Shown here in pieces: positions 37,949 through 48,545 of a DNA stretch of 64,000 bases. The notes beneath the pieces were generated by a model that was not told where the DNA came from, searched no databases, and saw only the letters and a list, made by a program, of their open reading frames with translations. The translations under genes and the position numbers were made by a program. Positions within the stretch are counted from its first letter, which is position 1; the number at the start of each line of letters is the position of its first letter. The DNA is from Epiperipatus broadwayi (taxonomy: Eukaryota; Onychophora; Udeonychophora; Euonychophora; Peripatidae): NCBI GenBank assembly GCA_028023455.1, contig JAQFVV010012476.1, positions 2,335,820 through 2,399,819 on the forward strand. The letters run 5' to 3'.

Positions 37949-39168
37949 ATGGATTCCATTTGTGTGGCACAATGTATATACGATCAACAGAAAGGAGTTA
38001 GACGAGCAGTAGTAGAGTGTACAGTGTGTGCTGAGGTGTATCATTTGAAATGTTTGAATAAGAATAGGAAGGATGTAACAGGTTTTTGGATATGTAGTCC
38101 ATGTGTAAATGTGATTAAGGAGGTGAGAAAGTGGTTTTTAAGTGTAGGTAGTCTAGAGAGAAAGTCAGAGGAGAGGGAGCAAAATGTAGTTAAGAAAGAT
38201 AGGACAGAGTATGGTTTTAGTGGAGTGTCAGAAAATATGGATGAAGGAAGTAGTAATGCAATGGAGAAGGTTAGATAGAGAATAAGTAAGATAGAGGAAG
38301 AAATGAAGGATGTAGAAGTAAAGTTAAAATTGTTAGAGATGAAGTGTGAGGAGATAAAGGAATTATTGAGTAGAAATGATAAGGAAGAAATGGATAAGGA
38401 AATTCATAAGGTGGTAGAAAAGGTTAAAGATGGAGTAGAGAAAGTAGATTATGAGGCAGTATTGATAGGAGATTCACTAATAAGAGAATGTGGGGATATA
38501 ATTGCAAGAGAAAATAGAAGCAGGTATGTTAGAGTATGTTTACCTGGAGCAAAAATTAGGGATGTGACAGATAAAGTAAGAAAGCAAGGTAGTAGAGATG
38601 TGTATGTAATGGTAGGGACTAATAATTTGTTAGAGCCATCAGAGAAAGTAATGTATGAGTATGTAGAATTGATTAGAAATTTGAGAGAGATTAAAGGAAG
38701 AGTAGGAGTAGTGGGACTATTACCAAGATTTGATAAGAGGCATTTATTAGATAGGGCATGTTCTATAAATGAGAGAGTGAAAAAATTATGTGAGAGAAAT
38801 AATGTTGTGTTTGTGGATGTATGGGATTGGTTTATTGGAAAGAGGGAGTTGTATAGTAAAGTAAGAAAGCAAGGTAGTAGAGATGTGTATGTAATGGTAG
38901 GGACTAATAATTTGTTAGAGCCATCAGAGAAAGTAATGGATGAGCATGTAGAATTGATTAGGAATTTGAGAGAGATTAAAGGAAGAGTAGAGTAGTGGGA
39001 CTATTACCAAGATTTGATAAGAGGCATTTATTAGAAAGGGAATGTTCTATAAATGAGAGAGTGAAAAAATTGTGTGAGAGAAATAATGTTGTGTTTGTGG
39101 ATGTATGGGATTGGTTTATTGGAAAGAGGGAGTTGTATAGTAAAGATGGTTTGCACTTAGGAAAATAA
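37949..39168 (+). pseudogene. LINE A ORF1: PHD-like finger, coiled coil, SGNH esterase
   Basis: The ATG at 37,949 starts MDSICVAQC. Residues 4 to about 50 form a PHD-type zinc finger, with Cys pairs in ICVAQC, ECTVCAEVYHLKC and FWICSPC. A lysine/glutamate coiled-coil-like stretch follows (about 38,300-38,420). Then comes an SGNH/GDSL hydrolase: block I LIGDSLIR with the catalytic Ser, block III VGTNNL, and block V KDGLHLG with the Asp-His pair just before the TAA at 39,166. ORF1 esterases are known in CR1-type LINEs and the domain may bind lipids. Damage: an in-frame TAG at 38,276, a 285-bp tandem duplication (38,577-38,861 and 38,862-39,146) across the esterase, and a one-base loss near 38,990 in the second unit. 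Confidence 0.85.
38577..39146 (+). repeat. In-frame 285-bp tandem duplication in the LINE A esterase
   Basis: TAAGAAAGCAAGGTAGTAGA occurs at 38,577 and again at 38,862. Each unit holds the VGTNNL block, GLLPRFDKRH and the VFVDVWDWF segment. The junction lies at GTATAGTAAAG|TAAGAAAG, with a TAAAG shared by both breakpoints. 285 is a multiple of three, so the frame continues across the junction. The two units are nearly identical, so the event is recent relative to the element's age. The related copy at 46.2 kb is not duplicated here. Confidence 0.9.
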
Positions 39169-39376
39169 GTGAAGTTTTAGGGAGTCTGACATTTAAAGAA
39201 TATAATTCGGGAAACCTTTAAAGGGGGTGGACTTTTAAATTGTAATATTATCAAAAAAAAGAAGAATGGAAGGGATATAAGAAATAAGCAAAAGATGGTT
39301 GATTTAGATATAAGTGTAGATGTGGAGAGGGAATGGTTTTGTAAGATTAGTGGTAAGAAAGTTTGTTATAAACGTA

Positions 39377-42300
39377 ATGGAGAAGAAGGAAGCAAAAGAA
39401 TTTAGGAAAGAAGAAATTGTTAAAATTGGGTTTTTGAATATGCAAGGTGGTAGGAGACCAGAAAAATGGCTGGAATTAAATAAAGCAATTGAAAATGAAG
39501 GGCTTGAGGTATTAGCAGTAGTGAAAACTCATCTAAGAGAAGAAGAAGAACCTATTTTGGAAGAAGTAGTATGGCAGGGTAAAAACAGAAAAGAAAAAGA
39601 AAAAAGGGGTGGTGGTATAGGTGTTATACCGAAAAAAATTTTAAATACTGTTAAATGTCAAGAACATTTGTGGTTTGAAATAAGGTTGGGTAGACAAGAA
39701 TGGATGGTGTCTGTAGTGTATATCGCCACTGCAGATAGTCAAACTGTAATGGAGTGGAACAATAGTATATATGAAAGCCTAGTTAAGGATATACAGAATT
39801 TTAAAGAAAAGGGGAAGAGAATAATGGTTAAAGGGAATATGAATGGGCATATTGAATAAATTGAAGATGTAGATAATAAGAAAGGTCAGTTTTTGAAGGA
39901 ATTTTGTCAAAGAGTAAATTTGAGGATTGGGAATTTATCATATGTATATGATGGACAATACACATGGTCTAGGAATAATGTATTTCACACAATAGATTAT
40001 GTATTGGTAGAGAAAGAGGGAATGAATAAAATATGAAAAATTAAGGTGTTTGATAATGAAGAGAGAGTGTGTAATAGTGATCATAACTTTATTGTAATAG
40101 AAATGGTTAGTAATGTGATGGAGGATAGAAATAAAGATAGAAATAATAGTGAAAGATGTGGATGGAGAGTGAATGATAAGAATAAGTTGGAAGAGTATAA
40201 AATAAAAGTTGAAGAAACCATGGAGCAGTTGGTTGGGGATGAGTATAAGGACTGGTGTGGTGAAGTAGAAAAAGTGGTAAATATGGTTTTAGTCGAGAAT
40301 ATGAAGAAGAATAAAAAAAATAAAAAATGAGAGTTAGTAAAAGTGTAAAAGAGAGAAAAAAAGCATGCAGAGAATATAAGTGTGCTATTAAGAATAAAGA
40401 AAGTGAAAATGATATTAATGCTAAATGGGGAAAGTACTTGGAAAAGAAGAAGCTAGCTAAATCGATAATTATAGAGAGAGGATGAAGTTAAATAATAAAT
40501 TATTGGAGGATATTAATAAAAGTGGAAGAGATGGGAGTAAAAAATTTTGGAATTACATTAAAAGGAGAAATGTAGGGAAAAGAAAGATAGTATTAATAGA
40601 TGATGAGGGAATAGAATGTAGCTCTACAGGTGAGCTAGAGAAAATCTTAAATAGATATGTAATGGATATAGAAAAGATGTTAGATGTGAAGGAATTAGTG
40701 ATAGAAAACATGAAAGCAGTTAGTAGTGGGAATATTAGGTTCACAAAAAATGAATTGAATGAGGCAGGAAAGATATTGAAAAGTGGAAAGGCGAGAGGTT
40801 TAGATGGATGGGCAGCAGAGATGGTAATGAATTTAGGGCATAGAGCAAAAGCAAAGTTATTATCATGTTTTAATAAGATGGCGTAGAAGACAGTTTTTCT
40901 GGGTAGTTGGAGTAATACAAGAATAAGATTATTATTTAAAGAAAGGGTAAGGATCATAGAAAGTTAAATAATTATAGACCGATAGTGGTAACATCAGTTT
41001 TATATAATGTTTTTGCATATATGGTAGCTGGAAGAGTTGTAAAATGGATGGAAGAGAATAATGTAGTGGGGAAATGCAAGGAGGTTTTAGGTCAGATAGG
41101 CATATAGGAGATAGTTTGTTTGTAGTTACACAACTTATGGAGATGAGTAGGAATTCAGGTAGATTGTTATAAATGAGTTTTATAGATATAAAGAAAGCAT
41201 ATGATAGAGTAAATAGAAATAGATTATGGGTAAGATTAGCCAATTTAGGAATGGATGAAGCTTTAGTAAATATTATTAAGAAATTATATGAAAATAATTA
41301 TTATACTTACTAATTAGGGGATATAGAATCAGTTAAAGTTAAAAATGGAGTGGGATTAAGGCAAGGATGCCCTATGTCACCGATTTTGTTTTTGTTGTTT
41401 TTGAGTGAAATGGAAAGAGCAATAGAAAGACTAGGAAGAGGGGTAGAGATACCATTAATAGGTGTCAAAGGAGTATATACTTTGTCAGGTCTTTTTTTTT
41501 TGCAGATGATATCTTTTTATGTGCAGAAAGAAGAGAAGATATGGATATTATGTTGAGGACATGTGCAAGAGTGGGTAAAGAGATGGGGATTAAATTTAGT
41601 GAAGAAAAATCAAATATAATGATGGTTAATACTGGGGAAAGAGAGGATGTAGTTTTTTTATTGGGGGATATAAAGTTAAGTGTGGTGGATAGATATAGGT
41701 ATTTGGGAATCATCTTATGTAATCAGAAAAATTGCTTGGTTGAATTGGAGAAAAAATTGGTAAATGAAGCAAAGAAAAGAAAAGGTTTGGTAAAGACACT
41801 AACAGTATTTTCATATAATAAATATGATGTAGCTAGAATTGTATGGAAGGGAGTTGCAGTAGCAGGGTTAACATATGGTAATGATGCATTATGTGTTAGT
41901 AAAAGGATTTTTAGATTATTTAGAGAAAGTACAAAGGGAGGTAGGAAGACATGCGTTAGATGCAGAGATGTGGACAGCAAAGGAGGCAATTCAAGGAGAA
42001 ATGGGATGGTCAAGTTTCTATATGAGAGATGCAAAAAGTAAAATGAAAATGTTTGGTAGGTTGCAGTTTATGGATAGGAAAAGACTAGCCAAAATAGTGT
42101 TTAATTGGGTTATGAGTAAAGGGCAGGTAACAAGATGGGTGAGAAAGGTAATGCGGTATGCAAAAGATTTGGATAAAGAATTTATATCGGTATACTTGTA
42201 TAAAAAGTGGGATGATTATGTTAGGAGGATTGTTGAGTGTTATAGTGGTAAAGAATGGGATAAAAGAATAGAAGCATTAATAAAAAATAAGGAGTTGGAG

Positions 42301-42778
42301 AGTTGTAGAAGTAGTATGGAGGGTAAGAAGAATTTAAATATATATAGAAGTAAACGGAATATTGGAAGCGAGTTAATTTATGATAATAGTAAGGAAAGTA
42401 GTTTATTGTTTAAGGTTCGAATGGGATCTTTAGCAACAAGAGAATATACATGTAAATGGAAAACTATGGGTGATTTAGCATGCAAATTGTATAAGGAAGT
42501 ATAGAAAATATTAGGCATCTGTTGATTGAATGTAAATGCTTGAAAGCCGAAAGGGTACGGATAATGAAGTTATGGGAGAATAGGTATGAACAAAGTGACA
42601 ATACAAAAAGTGAGTTAGTAGTTTTTATGCTGGGTTTGTGAAAAGATAAGGGGGATTTAGATTTAAAAGCCATAGAGTTGACAAAGATTATGTTGTGGAA
42701 ATGGGATGGGGCAGAATATGGGAAGACTTAGAGTGGGGAATGAAAAATAAAGTGGCTAACAGGTTTATCTGGGCATAG
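39377..42778 (+). pseudogene. LINE A ORF2: endonuclease and reverse transcriptase
   Basis: The ATG at 39,377 follows ORF1 by about 210 bp. The N-terminal APE endonuclease shows GFLNMQG, KTHL (normally E-T-H), GNMNGHIE (normally G-D-F-N), TWSRNNVFHTIDYVLV and SDHNFI. The reverse transcriptase follows: LKSGKARGLDGW, NNYRPIVV-type text, MSFIDIKKAYDRVNRNRLW, GLRQGCPMSPILFLLF and, across a one-base shift in a T run near 41,495, FADDIFLCAE. RYRYLGI is near 41,691. The C-terminal Cys/His motif is partly lost (TMGDLACKLYKEV). The protein would end FIWA with TAG at 42,776. About ten disruptions are seen, including stops at 39,857, 40,034, 40,328 and 40,884 and several frameshifts. Confidence 0.85.
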
Positions 42779-42838
42779 TTGCTGAGATATTCTTGACTTC
42801 GTTTAGGGAGAAGCCAAATACATCACATCACATCACAT
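42779..42838 (+). other. LINE A short 3' untranslated end and CATCA tail
   Basis: TTGCTGAGATATTCTTGACT followed by TCGTTTAGGGAGAAGCC is conserved in every LINE A 3' end in this window. The tail ATACATCACATCACATCACA is the short-repeat terminus. It directly abuts the host exon candidate. Confidence 0.85.
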
Positions 42839-42841
42839 GAG

Positions 42842-43108
42842 AATTGGAAAAAGAAAAGCGTGAAGCTTTCTGGAAAAAAGCTAGTGAAAGGGAAGCAAAA
42901 ATTGAATCAGTTAAAGCTCATCAACGGCATTCTGTGTATGCCTTTGGAAGCTCTACCTCTCGTTTCTTGGGCTGGGAACCTGCCCACACAAGTAGGAGAG
43001 CAGCTTCACAAAATAATTTAAATCGTAAACCATTAGAAAAACCTTCAGAAAAGCGATCATCTTCAGCATGCAGCTATGATAGAAAAACTTCAGGGAAATT
43101 GAAAGCAG
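42842..43108 (+). CDS. Internal exon, possible MAP7/ensconsin-like microtubule-associated protein (partial)
   Basis: An open stretch of 267 bp flanked by AG (42,840-42,841) and by CAG|GTTAGT at 43,108/43,109. The peptide starts LEKEKREAFWKKASEREAKI, a charged helical segment, then HSVYAFGSSTSRFLGWEP, then a Ser/Arg/Lys-rich tail (SQNNLNRKPLEKPSEKRSSS). The A-F-G-S-S-T-x-R motif after a Glu/Lys-rich coiled coil reminds me of ensconsin/MAP7-type proteins; this is recalled, not searched. The exon begins with two bases of a split codon and ends with one, a phase 1-1 exon whose length is a multiple of three. An in-frame TGA at 42,838 means the acceptor must lie right here. GC content is higher than in the flanks. 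No other exon of this gene was found. It could instead be a captured gene fragment. Confidence 0.55.
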
Positions 43109-44759
43109 GTTAGTGTTAATTTTGAGAATGATGTAATAACAGGTAATGTATTGAGTTATTTAAATTATTTTTTAAGTAATATAGTTTATTTTAAAAAGTG
43201 ATACAAAAAAATAAGATTTATTAATTATTTTTTTTTTTTTTTTTTTACAATGATATTGATTAAATTAGTTAATTAATGTGTCCAAAAATTTTTTTTTCTC
43301 ACTTATTGTATTTCTTTTCATTGTTTGTTTTAAAAACAATCCCAAAAAATACAAGTGATATAGTTTTTGTGAAAGGGACGATTATCAATCGTGTCTAAAA
43401 TTCTTTACAAAACAGAGATAACATAGATTTATTTGACTATTAATTTAATAAACTCGTGATAAATTATAACTACATTTCTGCACATAAATAATTAACTTAC
43501 AATATAGTAATTCTCTTTTTATATATATTTATCTGTAGGCCTATTAAACAATAATATATACTATAATGGCACTGTATCTGCTAGTGCTTCTGCAGGTCTC
43601 ATTTTCCATTGATGAATCACCTATTCTCTTCTAGTTTATTCTCAGTCAACCTCTGATATACTGATGTATTAAAACATAGAATTTAAAACATGCTATAGAA
43701 ACAGTGCAAAGGTTTTTGCTATTGTAGGTTCAACATACCTATATATTTTATTCGGTAATTGTCTTTTTCATTGTCCAACTGACACTAATTAATTCATATT
43801 TTCTAGTCTTGAAAATACATTTAGATTATTTTTGGGTTGTTGGGATTCATTTGTTTTTGATTTCCACACATCTATTATATAATCCTTTATTAGTTATTTC
43901 TCCAGAATCTAATTAATTCTCAAAAATTTTTATAATTCTTTTACAACAAATTTTAAAATTATTTCTTACTAATACAAAACAGATATAAAGAAGGTTTTTA
44001 AATGTAGTTAAGTTAAATTTTGTAACATATGTGTAAAAACCATGTATTTGGAATGTTGGTTAGTGGTGGAAAAACCACAGAAACGAAGCAACACATTAAT
44101 AGCAATGACTTGTTTCCTTTTTTTAAGATAAGTTAGACTGGTTATAGGGAAATGATTGAGGTGAATATAGGTTTTTTTACTGTTTTATAAGAAGCAATCT
44201 TATAAATGTTAGGTTATTGTTGATTACATTGAAGATATAACATGCCCAGTTATTCAGTTGTATGTGATAACTAATCAATATGATAAATTGTTAGAATTTA
44301 AACTATGAAACGTTAATAGAAAAAAAATATTGTGTACCGAAAATGAGAATTTGTAAAGTTATATTGAATAGTGAAGAAAAAAAATATATTGTAGATTATG
44401 AAGATTTTAAAAAATAAGTGAAAGGTTGATATATTTTTATAGAAAAAAAATCATGTTAATTTAGGATTGAATTTATTCATGGGAAGTTTCATGATATAAG
44501 AATAAATTTCATAGACATATGATACATTGATTCGCAGTAGGTTTAGGAACAATATTAAGAATGTGTGTGTTATATTCAGGAATTGTTATACATTAGATGA
44601 AATGTAATAATGATAAATTGAGGATAAATTTAAAAAGGATAAAAATTAGGCAAGAAAGTAATTACATCATCAAGTAGATATTGGTAATATAAGAGCTAAT
44701 TTTTTAAAATTTGTTTGGTAATTGCTATGACCAGCCAGTCAGATGTAATAAACTTATTA
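43109..44759. other. Probable intron sequence, nothing recognised
   Basis: AT-rich, beginning with the 5' splice site GTTAGTG. T and A runs are frequent. No exon or bounded repeat was supported. Confidence 0.45.
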
Positions 44760-44826
44760 TAATGGTCGGGGAATTGCTTTCACTATCTTCCATACAGGGC
44801 GCCACTAGGCCATTTGAATCTAGGTT
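44760..44826 (+). repeat. Fragment related to the start of the 17.2-kb LTR-like element
   Basis: AATGGTCGGGGAATTGC and GGGCGCCACTAGGCCATTTG align with AACGATCCGGAAAATG and GAGCGCCATCTAGGCATTTG at 17,161-17,225, in the same order and spacing. Confidence 0.5.
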
Positions 44827-45333
44827 TTTATGCTGGGTTTGGGAAAAGATAAAGGGGATTTAGATATAAAGATTGTAGAATTGACAAAAATTATGTTGGG
44901 GAAATGGGATGGAGCAGAATATGGGGAAATTTAGAATGGGCAATGGAAAATAAAGTGGCTAACAGGTTTATCTGAGCATAATTGCTGAGATATTCTTGAC
45001 TTCGTTTAAGGAGAAGCCACAATACATCACATCACTTGAGATATTCTTGACTTCGTTTAAGTAGAAGCCATAATACATTATATCACATCACATCAGAAAG
45101 TGGATTATTGGTTTTTATGCTGTGTTTGGAAAAAAGATAAGAGCGATTTAGATATAAAGGCCATAGAGTTGACAAAGGTTATGTTGTGGAAACGGAATGG
45201 AGCAGATTATAGGAAAGCTTAGGGTGGGAATGGAAGGGCAAGGTAAAGTGGCTAACAGGTTTCTTTGGGCATAGTTGCTGAGAGATTCCTGACTCTGTTT
45301 AGGGAGAAGTCACAGTACATCACATCATATCAC
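44827..45333 (+). mobile_element. Stacked LINE A 3' ends (three tails)
   Basis: First piece 44,827-45,036: TTTTTATGCTGGGTTTGGG through the conserved 3' end to a CATCACATCAC tail. Second piece 45,037-45,092: only the last 56 bp (GAGATATTCTTGACTTCG to a second CATCA tail). Third piece 45,093-45,333: again from AGTGGATTATTGGTTTTTAT to ACATCACATCATATCAC. Coding remnants match WGRIWE-NLEW and ANRF of ORF2. Each was 5' truncated, or the region was duplicated after insertion. Confidence 0.8.
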
Positions 45334-45559
45334 TGTGCTGATATGACTATTCTGCTCTGTAAGTTAAGTTAAAGTTTGTTTATTTCTTTTGCGAATAATC
45401 TGAGATCATTGCTGCAAAGACTATTTGCTTATTGTGTGAAAGTGAAGAAAAAATTGTGATCAAGAAAGATAGATTTAAAGTGGATTTGGATAGATTGGGA
45501 ATTGATAACATTTCGAAAGTGATTTGTTTCATCATTTTAAATATAGAGTTAAAAAAAAA

Positions 45560-47121
45560 ATTCATTTTGTTGAGTGTATATTAATGTAAGGAGATTTTAT
45601 AACTAAGTTGTACATAAAATTAGTTAGTTGTTTAATAAATTTGCTACTAAAGAATTTTTTAATTTAAGAAAGGAAGTGTTTAATTTGAAAAAGAAGATAA
45701 TGTTTTGAGGTCTAAGGTCAGGAAGCACATGTTTATCGATCGCCATTGAAAGAAAGTTTTTTTTTTTAAGGAGTTTGAAGAGTAATAGATAGTTTAAAGA
45801 GAAAGCAAGAGAAATGGAGCAAAATGTAATTGAGGAAGATAAGATAGAGTATGGTTTTAGTAACTAGAGATATGGATGGAAAAATAAGTAGTGCAATGGA
45901 GATGGTTAGCCAAAGAATAAGTAAGATAGAGAAAGAAGTAAAGGATGTAGAAGTAAAATTAAAATTGTTAGAGATGAAGTGCCAACAGATAAATGAATTA
46001 TTGTGTAGGATGTAGAAGTAAAATTAAAATTGTTAGAGATGAAGTTCCAACAGATAAATGAATTATTGTGTAGGAATGATAAGGAAAAAGTAGATACAGA
46101 AGTCTAAAAGGTGGTAGTGAATGGTATGGATGAAGTATGGAAAGTAGACTTTGAGACAGTATTGATAGGAGATTTGCTAATTAAAGAATGTAGAGATATA
46201 ATTGCAAAAGAAAATAGAAACAGGTATGAAGAATATGTTTGCCTGGAGCTAGAATTAGGAATATTACAGATAAGGTAAAGAAGCAAGGGTGTAATGATGT
46301 GTATATTATGATAGGGACTAATAATTTGCCAGAGCCATCACAGAGAGAAATGGATCAGTACATAGCATTGATTAGCAATTTGAGTAAGATTAAAGGAATA
46401 GTTGGAGTAATTGGATTATTACCAAGATTTTCTAAGAGATATATGCTAGATAGAGAATGTTCTACAAATGAGGAGATTGAAAAAAATTGTGTGAGAGAAA
46501 TGATGTCATGTTTGTAGATGTGTGGGATTTTTTTTATTGGAAAGAGGGAGTTATATAGTAAAGATGATTTTTACTTAAAAAAAACAAGGAGTGGAGTTTG
46601 ATTTATAAAGAATATAATTTAGGAAACTTATAAAGGGGTGGGTGGGATTTAAGCAGTAGTGTTATCAAAAAGAAAAATGGACAGTATGTAAGAAATACTC
46701 AAAGGATAACTGATTTAGATGTAAATGTACATATGGAGAGGCAATTCAAGGAAAAATGGGATGGTCAGGTTTTGATATGAGAGTTGCAAAATGAAAATGT
46801 TTGATAGATTGCAATTTATGAATAATAAAAGAATAGCCAAAATTGTATTAAATTGGATTATGAGTAAAGGGCAGGCAACAATTTGGGTGAGGAAAGTAAT
46901 ATGGTATGTGAAAGATTTGGATAAAGAATTTATGTCAGTATACTGTTACAAATGTAGGATGATTGTGTTAGGAGAATTGTTGTTATAGTGATAACGAATG
47001 GGATAGAAAAATAGATGCATTAATAAAAAATAGGAAGTTGGAGAACTAGTATGGAGAGTAAAAAGAGTTTAAATATATATAGAAATAAATGGAATAGTGA
47101 ATGCGAGTTAATTTATGATAA
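45560..47121 (+). pseudogene. Second LINE A copy with a large internal deletion
   Basis: The leader (45,560-45,770) and ORF1 remains follow: EQNVIEEDKIEYGF, a coiled coil with a 65-bp tandem duplication (45,942 and 46,007), then the esterase (MPGARIRNITDKV, MIGTNNLPEPSQ, GLLPRFSKRY). At about 46,738 the sequence jumps from the ORF1-ORF2 boundary (ATATGGAGAGG) to the ORF2 C-terminus (CAATTCAAGGAAAAATGGG), skipping about 2.65 kb with GAGG shared at the join. ORF2 remnants continue to about 47,121 (KMFDRLQFMNNKRIAKIVLN, DLDKEF) and stop before the 3' end. There are many stops. Confidence 0.8.
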
Positions 47122-48545
47122 TATCAATGAAACAGTATGATTTGGTCATCATACAGTTTCACCTACTATATAACATAGTAGTCTTAATTTCCCTAATTCA
47201 AACCCTAGAGGTACACACACACACATATATATATAACTATACTCAGTAATATAATATATATAGAAGTCTATATTTACATGTATATGTATGTAATTGAATA
47301 TGCACACACATCTGCTATTTTAAATGATTGTATACACATTTCGTAATATTTTTATTTGTGAAAAATTGTATATTCACATCTGATTGAGATTATTATATAT
47401 AATATACACACCTTTATAATTTCATATAAATATTTGTTTTATGATTTTAAATTATTAAATTTGTTTTAAGGTAGGGAAATTGTATATATATATATATAAG
47501 AACATAGTTCTCTAAATTATTTCAAACTGTCTTCAAAGTTATCCAATTAATAAATTACTTAATCACGTATAGTAATTAAAGACAAATGTAAGTTTCTCAG
47601 GCGTATGTTAAAATGTTTGCAGCTTAAATCTCTTTCAAGAAAAAAAAAAGAAATTCACTGTTTAAAAAAAAAAGAACTTTGTAAATCTTATAAAATACCG
47701 TCTGTCATAAATCCAGACTTTATGATTCTTATAAAATAAAAAAAATTGGAACAATTAAGCCTGCAATAAAATCCAGCCAAACTTGAATCCTGTGAAATAA
47801 AAGGAAACAATTAATAAGCATTAAGCCTGAAATCAATCCAGCCGATTCATTTGAAGTTGATGAAATTAGGACTTCTTAAGTTTTAAAGTCTAAAAATAAA
47901 GATTGCAAATGGCCTGTAAGAGAGGGGGGTAAAGAAACATAAAAGGCCAGTTTGAAAAGAAATCATCATCCATTTTGCTTCACTCATGTGTTAACTCATA
48001 TCCAGGCAGTGTGCCCATTTTTTATTATGGAAACCATTGGCTAAAGAGACCATCATTGCTGCCTCCTTGGCAACCAGAACTGTTTATGGAGACTGAAGAC
48101 CCAAACCACAGCCTACCTGCAAGAAAGAACAGATGAGGAAACAGCCTATATAACCAGCCCATGCGTGTATGTTTCATACTGTCAAGCTGCAAACCTTCAG
48201 AGTAAATAACTGGTAACAACTTCTCAACCAAGCTAAATCTAATGCTATAGCAATTTCTAAATCTTTCCTAAAGCTAGCTATATAATATAAATAATATGCA
48301 CAAACTCTTAAACTCAAATCTCATAAATTAATTAAACTATGTTAAATAAGTGTATTCTCTCTTAAATTAATTAAACTGTATTAGATAAGTGTATTTCAAT
48401 CTGTATAATTTTAAAATACTTTAAAAGTTAAAATGTAAATCTTGCCTGATCTCAAATTCTTTTAAATCTTTTAAATTCAACTTATAAAAAGATGGTTAGT
48501 GCCTTATTATTTTCTCTATTTATGTCTATACTTGTGCCTATATAT
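47122..48545. other. Non-coding stretch with a TATA-containing, GC-richer segment
   Basis: Between about 47,920 and 48,240 the base composition is less AT-rich, and CAGCCTATATAACCAGCCC (about 48,141) resembles a TATA box context. No open frame downstream is convincing. An AC/AT microsatellite lies at about 47,213-47,236. Confidence 0.3.

Larger units (their letters stand above)
36455..42838 (+). mobile_element. LINE family A, near full length but mutated (main copy)
   Basis: The order is: leader with a repeated segment (36,455-37,948, interrupted by a DNA element), ORF1 (37,949-39,168), ORF2 (39,377-42,778), a very short 3' untranslated part (42,779-42,820) and a CATCA repeat tail to 42,837. 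Without the inserted 930 bp it is about 5.45 kb. The ORF1 with PHD-like finger plus esterase and the APE/RT ORF2 place it in the CR1/L2-like group of non-LTR retrotransposons; the exact clade is an inference. Several stops and frameshifts make this copy inactive. At least six further 3' or internal fragments of the family lie in the window. The 5' end is approximate. Confidence 0.85.

Noticed and set aside
40553-42034. Several minus-strand open frames across LINE A ORF2
   Set aside because: They are shadows of the plus-strand reverse transcriptase, created by its purine-rich codon use.
48025-48231. Minus-strand 68-codon open frame
   Set aside because: No recognised motif, no splice sites, and a composition compatible with chance in a GC-richer patch.
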